Assembly (NCBI GenBank): GCA_002708905.1
Contig: PAPM01000034.1
Span: 1-64,000 of the forward strand
Source: Pseudomonadales bacterium
GTDB taxonomy: Bacteria > Pseudomonadota > Gammaproteobacteria > Pseudomonadales > Ketobacteraceae
Length of the DNA stretch: 64,000 nucleotides
Reading direction: 5' to 3'
Below, in pieces: positions 19,593 through 28,694 of the stretch (positions are counted from its first letter, which is position 1; each line of letters begins with the position of its first letter). Both the position numbers and the translations under genes were made by a program. A model generated the notes under the pieces. It was not told where the DNA came from, ran no database searches, and saw nothing but the letters and a program-made list of their open reading frames with translations.

Positions 19593-20113
19593 TTGATTTG
19601 ATCCTTGGTGGCGCCCGTTCCGGAAAAAGCCGTTTGGCAGAAAAACGGGCACTGGCCAGTGGGAAACAGGTTATCTATGTCGCCACGGCCCAAAACCTGG
19701 ACGGGGAGATGGGAGCGCGTATCGATCATCACCAATCCCGCCGCCCTGCTTCCTGGACCACGGTGGAAGAGCCGGTGGACCTGGGTCAAACCCTGGCCAA
19801 GGTCGACTCCCCGGATACCGTCATCCTGATCGACTGTCTTACCCTTTGGGTTTCCAACCTCTTGTGTCTCGACAACGGCTCCCACTTTGAAAAGCACAAA
19901 CAGGCTCTGCTGGCAGCGCTGCCTCAGTTGCAAAGTGACCTCATAGTGGTGAGCAATGAAACCGGGATGGGCATTGTCCCCATGGGCGAACTCAGCCGTC
20001 GCTTTGTTGACGAAAGCGGCTGGTTGCACCAGGAACTGGCGGCCCTCTCCGATCGCGTTACCCTGGTGGTCGCCGGTCTCCCCCATCAACTCAAACCAGC
20101 AAAGACTTCATGA
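19589..20113 (+). CDS. cobU: Adenosylcobinamide kinase / adenosylcobinamide-phosphate guanylyltransferase
   Basis: A 174-residue CobU (CobP). It phosphorylates adenosylcobinamide and then adds GMP to give the GDP-activated form. The P-loop GGARSGKSRLAE is at the N-terminus, DHHQSRRPASWTTVEEP contains the guanylylated His, and IDCLTLWVSNLL and VSNETGMGIVPMGELSRRFVD follow. The start overlaps the previous stop (ATGA), as does its end with cobT, so translation is coupled through the run. Confidence 0.95.
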   Translation: MIDLILGGARSGKSRLAEKRALASGKQVIYVATAQNLDGEMGARIDHHQSRRPASWTTVEEPVDLGQTLAKVDSPDTVILIDCLTLWVSNLLCLDNGSHFEKHKQALLAALPQLQSDLIVVSNETGMGIVPMGELSRRFVDESGWLHQELAALSDRVTLVVAGLPHQLKPAKTS

Positions 20114-21180
20114 CAGACTATCGATCCAATCCCTGGTGGGCAGAGCCCGCCTCAGCACCCAGTCAGGCCATGCTGACCGCCGCCCATGAGCGTCAGAATC
20201 AACTCACCAAGCCACCCGGTGCACTGGGCCGGCTGGAGCAGATTGCCATTCAACTGGCCGCCATCCAGAACCAGCTCAAACCCAACCTGGAGCAGGTCTT
20301 TATTGCCGTGTTCGCCGGCGACCACGGCATAGTGGAAGAAGGGGTATCCGCCTTCCCGCAAGCAGTTACAGTTGAAATGCAGCGCAATTTTATCAATGGC
20401 GGTGCCGCCATCAGTGTTTTGGCAGGAGAGCTGGGCGCTACACTGGAAGTGGTCAATACCGGCACCCACGCTGTGCCGGAGCAGTTGCCGGGGGTCATTC
20501 ACGCCCCTATCGCCAATCAGACCGCCAACTTTCTGCTGGAACCCGCCATGACCGATGACCAGTGGCAGCAGGCGCTGGCGTTGGGACGGGCTTCTGTGCA
20601 ACGGGCTCACCAGCAGGGAGCACAACTCTACATTGGCGGTGAAATGGGCATCGGCAACACCACCGCCGCCACCGCCATGCTCGCGCAACTGGCGGATATT
20701 TCTGTGGCCGAAATTACCGGCCCCGGTACCGGGCTGAACCAACATGGCGTGCAACACAAGATCAAAGTGATTCGGCAGGCCTTGGCACAGCATGCCCCCT
20801 TACTCACCAGTTCGGCGGCCATATCCCGAATCCTGGGCGGATTCGAAATTGCTGCCTTAACCGGCGCTTATATTGCGGCGGCTCAGGTGGGCATAGCGGT
20901 TATTGTGGACGGTTTCATTTGCACTGCAGCAGCGGCAGCCGCCCTGCAACTGAATCCATCAATCGAACCTTACCTGTTCTTCAGCCACTGCTCCGCCGAG
21001 CCCGGCCATCAACGGATCATTGAGCATTTGGGTGTGCAACCCATTGTGGACCTCAACCTGCGATTGGGTGAGGGCAGTGGTGCCGCCACCGTGGTACCAC
21101 TGCTGCGGCTGGCCTGTGCACTGCACGGTAAGATGGCGACCTTTGCCGAAGCGGCCGTCTCGAAAAAACTGGAACCCTGA
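20110..21180 (+). CDS. cobT: Nicotinate-nucleotide--dimethylbenzimidazole phosphoribosyltransferase
   Basis: A 356-residue CobT that makes alpha-ribazole phosphate from nicotinate mononucleotide and the lower-ligand base. Visible are KPPGALGRLEQIA near the N-terminus, VFAGDHGIVEEGVSAFPQAVT, GEMGIGNTTAATAM and the C-terminal LRLGEGSGAATVVPLL with the catalytic Glu. Length is normal. Its stop codon shares one base with the start of the next gene. Confidence 0.96.
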   Translation: MTDYRSNPWWAEPASAPSQAMLTAAHERQNQLTKPPGALGRLEQIAIQLAAIQNQLKPNLEQVFIAVFAGDHGIVEEGVSAFPQAVTVEMQRNFINGGAAISVLAGELGATLEVVNTGTHAVPEQLPGVIHAPIANQTANFLLEPAMTDDQWQQALALGRASVQRAHQQGAQLYIGGEMGIGNTTAATAMLAQLADISVAEITGPGTGLNQHGVQHKIKVIRQALAQHAPLLTSSAAISRILGGFEIAALTGAYIAAAQVGIAVIVDGFICTAAAAAALQLNPSIEPYLFFSHCSAEPGHQRIIEHLGVQPIVDLNLRLGEGSGAATVVPLLRLACALHGKMATFAEAAVSKKLEP

Positions 21181-21830
21181 TGATGTTTGGCTCACCGGCA
21201 GAACAACGCAAGATCACCCTGGACCTGATCCGCCACGGGGAACCGGAAGGTGGCGTGCGCTACCGGGGTTCCATCGACGACCCCCTGTCTGAGAGCGGCT
21301 GGCAGCAGATGCGCTTCGCCACGGAACAGGCCATGGCCGCCGGCACCTGTTGGGATGCCATCATCAGTTCCCCCATGCAGCGCTGCCAGGCGTTCGCGTC
21401 AGAATTAGCCCAGGCGCGGAAACTGCCCTTAACGGTGCAACCGGATTTGCGGGAATTATGCTTTGGCGAACTGGAGGGCCTCACGCCCAAGGATGCCTGG
21501 GCCCAGTATCCGGAGCTTCTGCAACGGCTATGGGAGGATCCGGAACTGCACACACCACCGGGGGGAGAATTGTTTACGGAATTCAGCGCACGGATCAGCG
21601 CCAGTCTGGATCAGATACTGGCATCGCCACCAGGCGATCATATTCTGGTGGTGGTTCACGGTGGCGTGATTCGCTCGGCCCTTTCCCATTTTATTCACCT
21701 TACCCCCAAAGACAGTTTTCGGGTGGATGTTCCCTATGCCGGGATGACGCGCTTTAAAATTTATCTGGAAGAAGACGGTCAGTACAACGCCGCCCTCAGT
21801 TTTATTAATCGCTTCAACGGCAAACCATGA
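21180..21830 (+). CDS. cobC: Histidine phosphatase, alpha-ribazole phosphatase-like (CobC)
   Basis: A 216-residue phosphoglycerate-mutase-type phosphatase. The phospho-His motif LIRHGEPEGG is at about residues 18-26, ELCFGELEGL carries the Glu and VVVHGGVIRSALS the second His. In this setting it probably removes the phosphate from alpha-ribazole phosphate or adenosylcobalamin phosphate, the last dephosphorylation of B12 assembly. Position between cobT and cobS supports that over a glycolytic role. ATGA overlap with cobS. Confidence 0.88.
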   Translation: MMFGSPAEQRKITLDLIRHGEPEGGVRYRGSIDDPLSESGWQQMRFATEQAMAAGTCWDAIISSPMQRCQAFASELAQARKLPLTVQPDLRELCFGELEGLTPKDAWAQYPELLQRLWEDPELHTPPGGELFTEFSARISASLDQILASPPGDHILVVVHGGVIRSALSHFIHLTPKDSFRVDVPYAGMTRFKIYLEEDGQYNAALSFINRFNGKP

Positions 21831-22567
21831 ATGCGTTGTTAATTGCCATACAGTTCCTCACCCGGCTGCCCACAGGCAAAGCGGACTACAACGCTGCTGA
21901 TGTGAAAGCCTCTATCTATTGGTACGGTGTGGTGGGGCTGATCATCGGTGCTGTGTTGTGGCTGGCGTCATCCATATTGCTCTGGATCGCACCACACATC
22001 AGTCCCGCCATCGTAGCTGCGTTATTGGTATGCCTTTGGGTCATCATCAGCGGCGCGCTGCATTTGGATGGTCTGGCAGACAGCGCAGACGCCTGGCTGG
22101 GGGGAACCTGTCCAGAAAAAACGCTGGCGATCATGAAAGATCCCCGCAGCGGCCCCGCCGGCGTGACCAGCATTGTGTTGGTGCTGCTGATTAAGTTTGC
22201 CTGCCTGCAACAATTTGTGGTGGAAGCACCGGCCCTGTTGTTATTGGCGCCCTCCCTTGGACGAGGGCTGATGCCGATCCTGTTTCTGCATACACCGTAT
22301 GTGCGGGACGGCGGTTTGGCGACCCCGTTCAAAGAGGGTTTGGCGGAATCCAACTGCTATTTGCAGGCGTGTTTACTGGGCCTGTTGTGGATCGTTCTCG
22401 TTGGACTGCCTGCAATATTCGCGTTGCTGTTAGTGGGAGTTGTGTTCTGGTGGCTACGCAATCTGATGCTGAAACGTATTGGCGGCACCACGGGCGATAC
22501 CGCTGGAGCCACCGTCGAAATTGTGGAAGCCATTGCACTACTGGCCATTGCTGTGGCCGTCTCTTGA
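21827..22567 (+). CDS. cobS: Adenosylcobinamide-GDP ribazoletransferase (cobalamin synthase)
   Basis: A 246-residue integral membrane enzyme that joins adenosylcobinamide-GDP with alpha-ribazole. It starts with IAIQFLTRLPTG, then has the HLDGLADSADAWLGG metal-site motif at about 75-90, KDPRSGPAGV and several hydrophobic helices, ending with TGDTAGATVEIVEAIALLA. It is the last plus-strand gene before cobQ, which lies on the opposite strand. Confidence 0.95.
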   Translation: MNALLIAIQFLTRLPTGKADYNAADVKASIYWYGVVGLIIGAVLWLASSILLWIAPHISPAIVAALLVCLWVIISGALHLDGLADSADAWLGGTCPEKTLAIMKDPRSGPAGVTSIVLVLLIKFACLQQFVVEAPALLLLAPSLGRGLMPILFLHTPYVRDGGLATPFKEGLAESNCYLQACLLGLLWIVLVGLPAIFALLLVGVVFWWLRNLMLKRIGGTTGDTAGATVEIVEAIALLAIAVAVS

Positions 22568-22582
22568 TCCTGGTTTATCGAT

Positions 22583-24040
22583 TCAACCAAGCAGCGACCG
22601 AATACGATTCAGATCCAAATGCTGTTCCGTTGCATCCGCCAGGCGATTAATCTGACGTTCCCTTTCCTGGTTGTAATCGAACTTGTCCACCTGAGCCAAA
22701 CCGGCCCACTTAAGCACAGTCTCAATGGCAGACTCGGTATCAAACAAGCCGTGCAAATAGGTGCCGATGACCTGGCCATCCTCAGAACAGGCGCCATCGT
22801 GATCGCCGTTTTCAAATCTTACCAGTGGCCGTTGCAATGCTGCTCCCGTTGAAATACCGGCGTGAATCTCATAGCCCGCACAAGGCGCGTCAGTGGGCAA
22901 CAGAACACCGGCCCGACGCTTTAATTGTTTGTCCGGCAACAGCTGGGTTTCCATAGCCAGCCAACCTAGTCCCAACTCATCGGAAGGCGTACCCTCAATA
23001 CCCAAATCATCCACCAGGCGTTGACCCAGCATCTGAAAACCGCCACAAATGCCCAGCAGTTTGCCGCCGTAGCGCAGATGTTTCTGAATCGCCTTATCCC
23101 AACCCTGCTGCTTCAACCAGCGCAGGTCGGCGATCGTATTCTTGCTCCCCGGCAGAATAACCAGATCTGCCGCCGGCAGCGCTTCACCGGCACCAACATA
23201 ATGAAAATCCACCTGGGGATGCAGCCGCAGTGGATCAAAGTCGGTGTGGTTACTGATGCGAGGCAAGACCGGCACCACCACTTTCAAGGCCTGCTGTGCC
23301 TTATCTATCGCGTCCAGGGGGTTGATACCGTCTTCGCCATCAATGTGCAATCCATGCAGATAGGGCAGCACCCCCAGCACCGGTTTGCCGGTATGGGCCT
23401 CCAGCCAATCCAGTCCCGGTTGCAGTAACGCAATGTCGCCGCGAAAACGATTGATGACAAACCCCTTGATCCGCGCCTGCTCCGATTCACTGAGCAATGC
23501 CAGGGTCCCCACCAAATGGGCAAAGACGCCACCCTTATCAATATCGGCCACCAGAATCACCGGGCAATCCACCGTCTCAGCGAAGCCCATATTGGCAATA
23601 TCCCGGTCCCTTAAATTGATCTCCGCCGGACTGCCTGCACCCTCCACCAATATCAGCTCGTATTGCGCTTGCAGGCGTTGATGGCTTTCGAGCACCGCGT
23701 TCATGGCCAGGGTTTTGTACTCGTGGTACTCCACTGCGTTCATTTGGTGGCGGGCCTTGCCATGGATGATCACCTGAGCCCCGATGTCCGTGGTGGGCTT
23801 CAGCAACACCGGGTTCATATCCACCACCGGCTCCAGCCCGGCTGCCGCGGCCTGCAGGGCCTGGGCCCGGCCGATTTCACCGCCATCGGCCGTCACTGCG
23901 CTGTTCAACGCCATATTTTGAGGCTTGAACGGCACCACAGAAACGCCCTGGCGGGCAAACACCCGGCACAGTGCTGCCACCAACGTGGATTTTCCGGCGT
24001 CGGAGGTGGTGCCCTGCACCATCAAAGTATTGGCCGTCAT
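22583..24040 (-). CDS. cobQ: Cobyric acid synthase
   Basis: A 485-residue glutamine-dependent CobQ that amidates side chains b, d, e and g of the corrin ring. The N-terminus has the ATP-binding [19 protein letters not shown], followed by [11 protein letters not shown] and [23 protein letters not shown]. The C-terminal glutaminase domain has the nucleophile Cys in [12 protein letters not shown] and the His in GTYLHGLFD. It is inverted within the cob run. The start ATG overlaps the proposed cbiB ATG on the other strand (both within CATG); an upstream in-frame extension would lie antisense to cbiB and has no family support. Confidence 0.95.
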   Translation of the reverse strand: MTANTLMVQGTTSDAGKSTLVAALCRVFARQGVSVVPFKPQNMALNSAVTADGGEIGRAQALQAAAAGLEPVVDMNPVLLKPTTDIGAQVIIHGKARHQMNAVEYHEYKTLAMNAVLESHQRLQAQYELILVEGAGSPAEINLRDRDIANMGFAETVDCPVILVADIDKGGVFAHLVGTLALLSESEQARIKGFVINRFRGDIALLQPGLDWLEAHTGKPVLGVLPYLHGLHIDGEDGINPLDAIDKAQQALKVVVPVLPRISNHTDFDPLRLHPQVDFHYVGAGEALPAADLVILPGSKNTIADLRWLKQQGWDKAIQKHLRYGGKLLGICGGFQMLGQRLVDDLGIEGTPSDELGLGWLAMETQLLPDKQLKRRAGVLLPTDAPCAGYEIHAGISTGAALQRPLVRFENGDHDGACSEDGQVIGTYLHGLFDTESAIETVLKWAGLAQVDKFDYNQERERQINRLADATEQHLDLNRIRSLLG

Positions 24041-25028
24041 GCTACAATCGCTTCCTTTTTCCGGCTGGCTGAGAAACGTGCTTATTGTAGTGATTAAAAT
24101 TCTGATTGCACTGGGTTTGGACCAGTTACTGGGTGAACCCAAACGCTGCCACCCGTTGGTGGGCTTTGGACAGCTGGCGGGCAGGGTTGAAGCCAAACTC
24201 AATTCGGTGGGGGTCGCCTCCCCCTCCATCCAGAAAGCGCGCGGGGTCTTGGCCTGGTTGGTTCTGGTGCTGCCCTTTCCCTTGCTGGTAGCAGGGTTGA
24301 GCTCCACTCTGGGACATTCCATCTGGGGCTTCACCCTGGACGCAGCCCTTCTCTACCTTTGCATCGGTCGCAAAAGTTTAAAGGAGCACGGCCTGCGGGT
24401 ATTCAATGCATTGCATGAAGATGACCTGAAGCAGGCTCGCTTCCACACCAGCATGATCGTGAGTCGGGAAACGGAAAACCTGGATGCGGGCGGTTGCTCC
24501 CGGGCCACCGTCGAATCCATTCTTGAGAACGGCAACGACGGTATTTATGGCGCCCTGTTCTGGTTTGTGCTGTTCGGCGGGGCCGGTGCCGTGCTGTATC
24601 GACAGGCCAATACCCTGGACGCCATGTGGGGTTATCGCAATAAACGCTATCTCCACTTTGGCTGGGCGGCGGCAAAGCTGGACGACCTGCTGAACTATCT
24701 GCCCGCCCGCCTGTGTGCCCTGTGTTATGCACTGGCCGGCAACCGCCATTTGGCGTTCCAATGCTGGCGCCGACAAGCGGCAGAACTCAGCAGCCCCAAC
24801 GGCGGCCCGGTTATGTGCGCCGGTGCCGGTGCACTTAATCTGGAGTTGGGTGGCCCAGCGGTTTATCACGGCACTGTATTGCAAAAACCTTTCTTCGGCG
24901 GCTCAGACACCGCCCGGGCGGACCACATTCCGGCAGCACTGCAATTACTGGATCGATCCCTGGTGATTCTGATCGCATCGCTCTGGATTCTCTGGATTCT
25001 CTGGATTCTCTGGATATTACTGACCTGA
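24039..25028 (+). CDS. cbiB: Adenosylcobinamide-phosphate synthase (CbiB/CobD membrane protein)
   Basis: A protein of up to 329 residues that attaches aminopropanol phosphate to cobyric acid. [18 protein letters not shown] near the N-terminus, [33 protein letters not shown] and [19 protein letters not shown] are CbiB hallmarks. Several helices are visible. The start is uncertain: ATG overlapping the cobQ start, or GTG 39 or 51 bases later, none with a good ribosome site. The 3' end holds four copies of a 9-base repeat that gives LWI/WIL repeats in a last hydrophobic tail. Confidence 0.9.
   Translation: MLQSLPFSGWLRNVLIVVIKILIALGLDQLLGEPKRCHPLVGFGQLAGRVEAKLNSVGVASPSIQKARGVLAWLVLVLPFPLLVAGLSSTLGHSIWGFTLDAALLYLCIGRKSLKEHGLRVFNALHEDDLKQARFHTSMIVSRETENLDAGGCSRATVESILENGNDGIYGALFWFVLFGGAGAVLYRQANTLDAMWGYRNKRYLHFGWAAAKLDDLLNYLPARLCALCYALAGNRHLAFQCWRRQAAELSSPNGGPVMCAGAGALNLELGGPAVYHGTVLQKPFFGGSDTARADHIPAALQLLDRSLVILIASLWILWILWILWILLT
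24981..25016 (+). repeat. 9-base tandem repeat at the 3' end of cbiB
   Basis: CTCTGGATT is repeated four times (the last copy ends in A), each adding Leu-Trp-Ile in frame. Copy-number change would lengthen or shorten the hydrophobic C-terminus by three residues without a frameshift. Confidence 0.93.
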
Positions 25029-25030
25029 CC

Positions 25031-26044
25031 ATGATTGATCGCAACATGAAAACGCCTCCACAACACGGCGGACGTCTGCAGGCAGCGGCAGAGCAGTTCA
25101 ATATTCCGCTGAGCGATTGGCTCGACCTGTCCACCGGTATTAACCCGGTTAACTGGAACGTGCCCAGCATCCCCCAGCAGATTTGGCAACGGTTGCCGGA
25201 GCGCTATGAGCAACTGGAAGCAGCGGCAGCACAATATTACGGTGCCCAGGTCCTCGCAATCCCGGGCAGTCAATGGGCCATCCAAAATCTTCCAACCGTT
25301 TTAAAAGCAGAACGGGTCTGGTTACCCAAAGAAGCTTATGAAGAGCATCAGTACTGGTGGCTTCGGCATCAGCGCAATCTTTGCTTTTATGAATCGCTAG
25401 CCGCCATCACACCAAACCAATACGATGCCGTGGTATGCATCAACCCCAACAACCCCACAGGCAATACCGAATCCGTTGCTGACATAATTGAATTAGCCGA
25501 CAGGCTGCAGTCGTTGCAGGGTTATTTAATCCTGGACGAAGCCTTTATGGATCCAACACCTGAACATTCGGTGCTTTGCTACGATCAAGAACTGCCGGCC
25601 AGTCTGATCGTGTTGAGGTCACTGGGGAAATTTTTTGGACTGGCAGGTTTGCGTTTGGGGTTTGTGTATGGTGGTGAATCCATTCGGGAACATTTACAGC
25701 GGCAGTTGGGCCCTTGGGCGGTAAGCCATCCGGCAGCCTACATTGGCGAACTGGCTTTACGGGATACCAACTGGCATTGCTACGCACGAACACAGCTTAA
25801 GGAACAAAGCAATCAGCTCCAACGGCTGTTGCTACAGATTGTGCCAGCCAACAACCTGCGATCCACCCATTTGTTTTGCACATTACGACTGACAGAAAGC
25901 AAGGCGGACTCTTTATACAACCATTGTGCCAGGCATGGAATTCTTGTGCGGCACTTCCCACAGTGGGCGAAAATCCGGGTCGGGTTAACGACAAAAAACG
26001 GCATGGAGCGGCTTCAATCTGCATTGCAGTGTTGGGAAACTTAA
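25031..26044 (+). CDS. Threonine-phosphate decarboxylase, PLP aminotransferase fold (CobD/CobC type)
   Basis: A 337-residue class I/II aminotransferase-fold enzyme that makes (R)-1-amino-2-propanol phosphate for the corrin side chain. It opens with HGGRLQAAAEQFNIPLSDWLDLSTGINP, typical of this subfamily. CINPNNPTGN, LILDEAFMD with the PLP-binding Asp, and SLGKFFGLAGLRLGF with the Schiff-base Lys are present. Start is the ATG just after the cbiB stop, or another five codons on. It supplies the substrate for CbiB and ends the cob run. Confidence 0.93.
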   Translation: MIDRNMKTPPQHGGRLQAAAEQFNIPLSDWLDLSTGINPVNWNVPSIPQQIWQRLPERYEQLEAAAAQYYGAQVLAIPGSQWAIQNLPTVLKAERVWLPKEAYEEHQYWWLRHQRNLCFYESLAAITPNQYDAVVCINPNNPTGNTESVADIIELADRLQSLQGYLILDEAFMDPTPEHSVLCYDQELPASLIVLRSLGKFFGLAGLRLGFVYGGESIREHLQRQLGPWAVSHPAAYIGELALRDTNWHCYARTQLKEQSNQLQRLLLQIVPANNLRSTHLFCTLRLTESKADSLYNHCARHGILVRHFPQWAKIRVGLTTKNGMERLQSALQCWET

Positions 26045-26496
26045 CAACGTTTGCACATTGCAAAAAGGGCGAGATTAAAAGTTCCCAAAATTATTAATAT
26101 TATTTTTCATATACAGCCCGTTGTTCAGAACAGAAGCCAATATAAGGTTTAAACCGAGAGGCAATCTTACTGAATTTTTTATTCCAAACAAGCTTGATTT
26201 AACCGGCAAAAATCACAAAACAGATCTTAGAAAAGTGCAGCCTTCACCACGATTTTTTTCTCTCTGCTTCCAAAGTCATTCTTTTAAAAGACAGTTTCTG
26301 ACAATTATTGACACCCGCGACAATCATGCCAATTGCAGGTTATTACCAAAAGCTACATTAATGAACCGATATTTCATTGAAACATTCGTGATTCCGGTCG
26401 ATCTTAATATGAGGAGACGATGAAACAAGACAAAGCTAGCTGGCAGGTTCCTTGCTTCACTCCGGTATAGGCAGTGTTTTGACAGGAGTATCAATA
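26045..26496. other. AT-rich gap with short candidate peptide frames
   Basis: About 450 bases, clearly more AT-rich than the surroundings. A 101-codon frame from 26121 reads low-complexity basic sequence and is unlikely to be a gene as a whole, but its last 21 codons begin with ATG and end in an ATGA overlap with a second frame. A TTGACA lies at 26307. No repeat, tRNA or strong terminator is seen. Confidence 0.5.
26420..26470 (+). CDS. Possible 16-residue peptide with strong ribosome binding site
   Basis: ATG is preceded by GAGGAG at ideal spacing and opens a 16-codon frame, MKQDKASWQVPCFTPV, ended by TAG. Its ATGA start overlaps the stop of a preceding short frame. WxxPxF is reminiscent of precursor peptides recognised in PqqA-like systems, but no radical SAM or other maturation gene is present. 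It could equally be a chance frame or a leader of the next gene. Confidence 0.25.
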   Translation: MKQDKASWQVPCFTPV

Positions 26497-26991
26497 ATGG
26501 GCATTAACTGTCGCGAGTTTCTCGAATATGTGATCCAACCCACTTTGCGTTTGCTGGGTGTGGAATCAGCGAAAGCGGAGCAACTCCTGCTGGCAACAGC
26601 GTGCCACCAATCCGAAATGGGCCATCACCTGCAGCGGGAAGGCGGTATTGGAATGTATGGCATTACTGAAGAGATGCACCAGAACGTTTGGGATCATTAT
26701 CTGGCAATGGATCCGGACCTGGCCAGCCAGGTAAGAGGTATGGCGTCGCAACACGAGTTCCCGAAATCACCCCATACCGAATTGGTCACCAACCTGCTTT
26801 ACGCCTCCGCCATTGCCTGGATGGTGTATCAGCACAAAGGTATCAAACTGGACAAAACCACCACGGCGGAAATGCTGACTGACATCTGGCAACGTTGCTT
26901 TATGGATCGCCCCATTAGCTTCAAGGAGCGGGATGAGTTTATCCGTTGCTGTGAAAAGTTTGATCCCAATAAAAAATCCATTGCCGCCTGA
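26497..26991 (+). CDS. Small protein resembling phage lysozyme-like/virion proteins
   Basis: A 164-residue soluble protein. LLLATACHQSEMGHHLQREGGIGMYGITEEMHQNVWDHYL (residues about 29-68) follows the pattern of phage proteins with a lysozyme-like fold, namely a TAxxES..G..L..G.G.GhxQhe...h.dhW.nyL layout, with Glu at the expected catalytic position. The region TELVTNLLYASAIAWMVYQHKG matches the later part of that family. No signal peptide. AGGAG lies nine bases before the ATG. No other phage gene is near, so it may be a domesticated relic. Its stop lies inside the loop of a terminator hairpin. Confidence 0.6.
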   Translation: MGINCREFLEYVIQPTLRLLGVESAKAEQLLLATACHQSEMGHHLQREGGIGMYGITEEMHQNVWDHYLAMDPDLASQVRGMASQHEFPKSPHTELVTNLLYASAIAWMVYQHKGIKLDKTTTAEMLTDIWQRCFMDRPISFKERDEFIRCCEKFDPNKKSIAA

Positions 26992-27008
26992 AGACAGCAA
27001 TGGATTTT
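26973..27008. terminator. Bidirectional terminator between the lysozyme-like gene and aceF
   Basis: A perfect 12-base inverted repeat AAAATCCATTGC / GCAATGGATTTT encloses a 12-base loop that contains the stop codon of the plus-strand gene. T/A runs at both ends let it serve both that gene and the converging aceEF operon. Confidence 0.75.
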
Positions 27009-27035
27009 CTAAAGTGACCGACCTGGCCGAATTGA

Positions 27036-28679
27036 CTACAACAGGAGCCGCCGAATATCCGTCAGCAGACTGGAAAGGTAGGTGGTGAAGCGCGCAGCAT
27101 CTGCTCCATCAATCACACGGTGATCGTAGGACAAAGATAACGGCAACATCAGCCTGGGTTCAAAATCCTTTCCGTTATACACCGGCTTCATCTGCGAGCG
27201 CGACAGGCCCAGAATCGACACCTCTGGCCAGTTCACAATAGGCGTGAATGCGGTACCGCCAATTCCACCCAAGGAGGAAATAGAGAAACACCCTCCCTGC
27301 ATGTCACCAGGTGACAGCTTCTTCGCCCGCGCCTTCTCACTCAACACCTGCATATCCTGGGCGATCTCTTTCACGGACTTTTTATCCGCGTCCTTGATCA
27401 CCGGCACCACCAATCCGTTTGGTGTGTCCACCGCAATCCCGATGTTGATGTATTTCTTAAAGACCAGGTGCGTGCCTTCCGGATTCAGCGAGCTGTTAAA
27501 ACGGGGAAACTCCTGCAGGGCTTTGGCACAGGCTTTTACCATGAATGCCAGTATAGTGAGTTTAATTCCCTGCTCTTTCAGTGCTGCCGTTTCGGATTTA
27601 CGGAAGGCTTCCAGGCTGGTGATATCCGCTTCATCGTATTGGGTAACGTGGGGAATATGCACCCAGGAACGATGCAAATTGGCGGCGCTGGCCTTGTTGA
27701 TCTTGCTCAGCTCCACACTCTCCACTTCACCCCATTTGGAGAAATCCATCTCCGGCAAGGGCGGCAAACCTGAACCCGCTGCAACGGTTTCGGATTTGCC
27801 CTGCAAGCGCCCTTTCACATACTCGTGCACGTCTTCCTTGAGAATTCGGGCGCGGGGACCGCTTGCTTTAACTGCAGCCAAGTCCACACCCAATTCACGG
27901 GCCAGACGACGTACCGCCGGACCGGCGTGTACCCGTTTGCTGGGTCCGGATGCGAGTGCAGTGCTGGCGGCCTGTGGAACCGCTTTTGCGGGTGTTGAAG
28001 GCGCCTGCGGAGCCGGTGCCTTTTCTGCCGGATTGGCAGGGGCAGTGGCAGAATTCTTGGCAGCCTCGGCCGATCCGCCGACCACCAGCAACTCCAGCAC
28101 CGGTGTGCCCTGGGAAACCTTGTCCCCCACTTTCAGCAGCACCTTGCGCACGGTGCCGGCTTTAGGGCAAGGAACCTCCATAGTGGCCTTATCCGATTCC
28201 AACACCACCATGGTTTGTTCCGGCTCCAGTTGGTCTCCCTCCTGCACCGACACTTCAATAACATCCACTTCTTCCGCACCGCCTATATCAGGCACGGTTA
28301 CCGTTTCCATCTGGCTGCTGCTGGCGGCCGCGGCTTCAGCCTTTCCGGGTTCCGGCTCTGGTTTCTTCTCTGGTTCGCTGGGTGGCGACTGCTCGGCCTT
28401 GGCTGAAGACTTTTCCGCCGCAGGCGCAGCAGAACCGGCTTCTTCCATTTCCATTTTCGCCAGCAGATCACCTTCTTTCACCGTCTGTCCTTTAGACACC
28501 TCAAAGGAGGACACCACGCCACTGAACGGCGACGGCACTTCCACTGTTGCCTTATCGGATTCCAGCACCAATAAGGTTTCTTCTTGCTCAATCCGGTCAC
28601 CGGGTTTAACGGTTAACTCAATTACGTCGACCCCATCTGTACCGCCCAGATCGGGCACAAACACGTCTTTCACTGCCAT
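27036..28679 (-). CDS. aceF: Pyruvate dehydrogenase E2, dihydrolipoamide acetyltransferase
   Basis: A 547-residue E2, the core of the pyruvate dehydrogenase complex. Two lipoyl domains are present (lipoyl Lys in SDKATVEVP at about 43 and SDKATMEVP at about 164), each followed by an Ala/Pro/Glu-rich hinge. The peripheral subunit-binding domain (AGPAVRRLARELGVDL ... GPRARILKEDV) lies near 255-295. The catalytic domain ends with SYDHRVIDGADAARF containing the active-site His. I start at the ATG after GAGGAGAACGAAC. It follows aceE by 15 bases. Confidence 0.96.
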   Translation of the reverse strand: MAVKDVFVPDLGGTDGVDVIELTVKPGDRIEQEETLLVLESDKATVEVPSPFSGVVSSFEVSKGQTVKEGDLLAKMEMEEAGSAAPAAEKSSAKAEQSPPSEPEKKPEPEPGKAEAAAASSSQMETVTVPDIGGAEEVDVIEVSVQEGDQLEPEQTMVVLESDKATMEVPCPKAGTVRKVLLKVGDKVSQGTPVLELLVVGGSAEAAKNSATAPANPAEKAPAPQAPSTPAKAVPQAASTALASGPSKRVHAGPAVRRLARELGVDLAAVKASGPRARILKEDVHEYVKGRLQGKSETVAAGSGLPPLPEMDFSKWGEVESVELSKINKASAANLHRSWVHIPHVTQYDEADITSLEAFRKSETAALKEQGIKLTILAFMVKACAKALQEFPRFNSSLNPEGTHLVFKKYINIGIAVDTPNGLVVPVIKDADKKSVKEIAQDMQVLSEKARAKKLSPGDMQGGCFSISSLGGIGGTAFTPIVNWPEVSILGLSRSQMKPVYNGKDFEPRLMLPLSLSYDHRVIDGADAARFTTYLSSLLTDIRRLLL

Positions 28680-28694
28680 GTTCGTTCTCCTCAA

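Noticed and set aside
24041-24334. N-terminal extension of cobQ
   Set aside because: The extra 98 residues have no CobQ similarity and are antisense to cbiB; the P-loop protein starts normally at [10 protein letters not shown].
26121-26423. A 100-codon frame in the AT-rich gap
   Set aside because: Basic, low-information product with no ribosome site at its start; only its last 20 codons are considered further.
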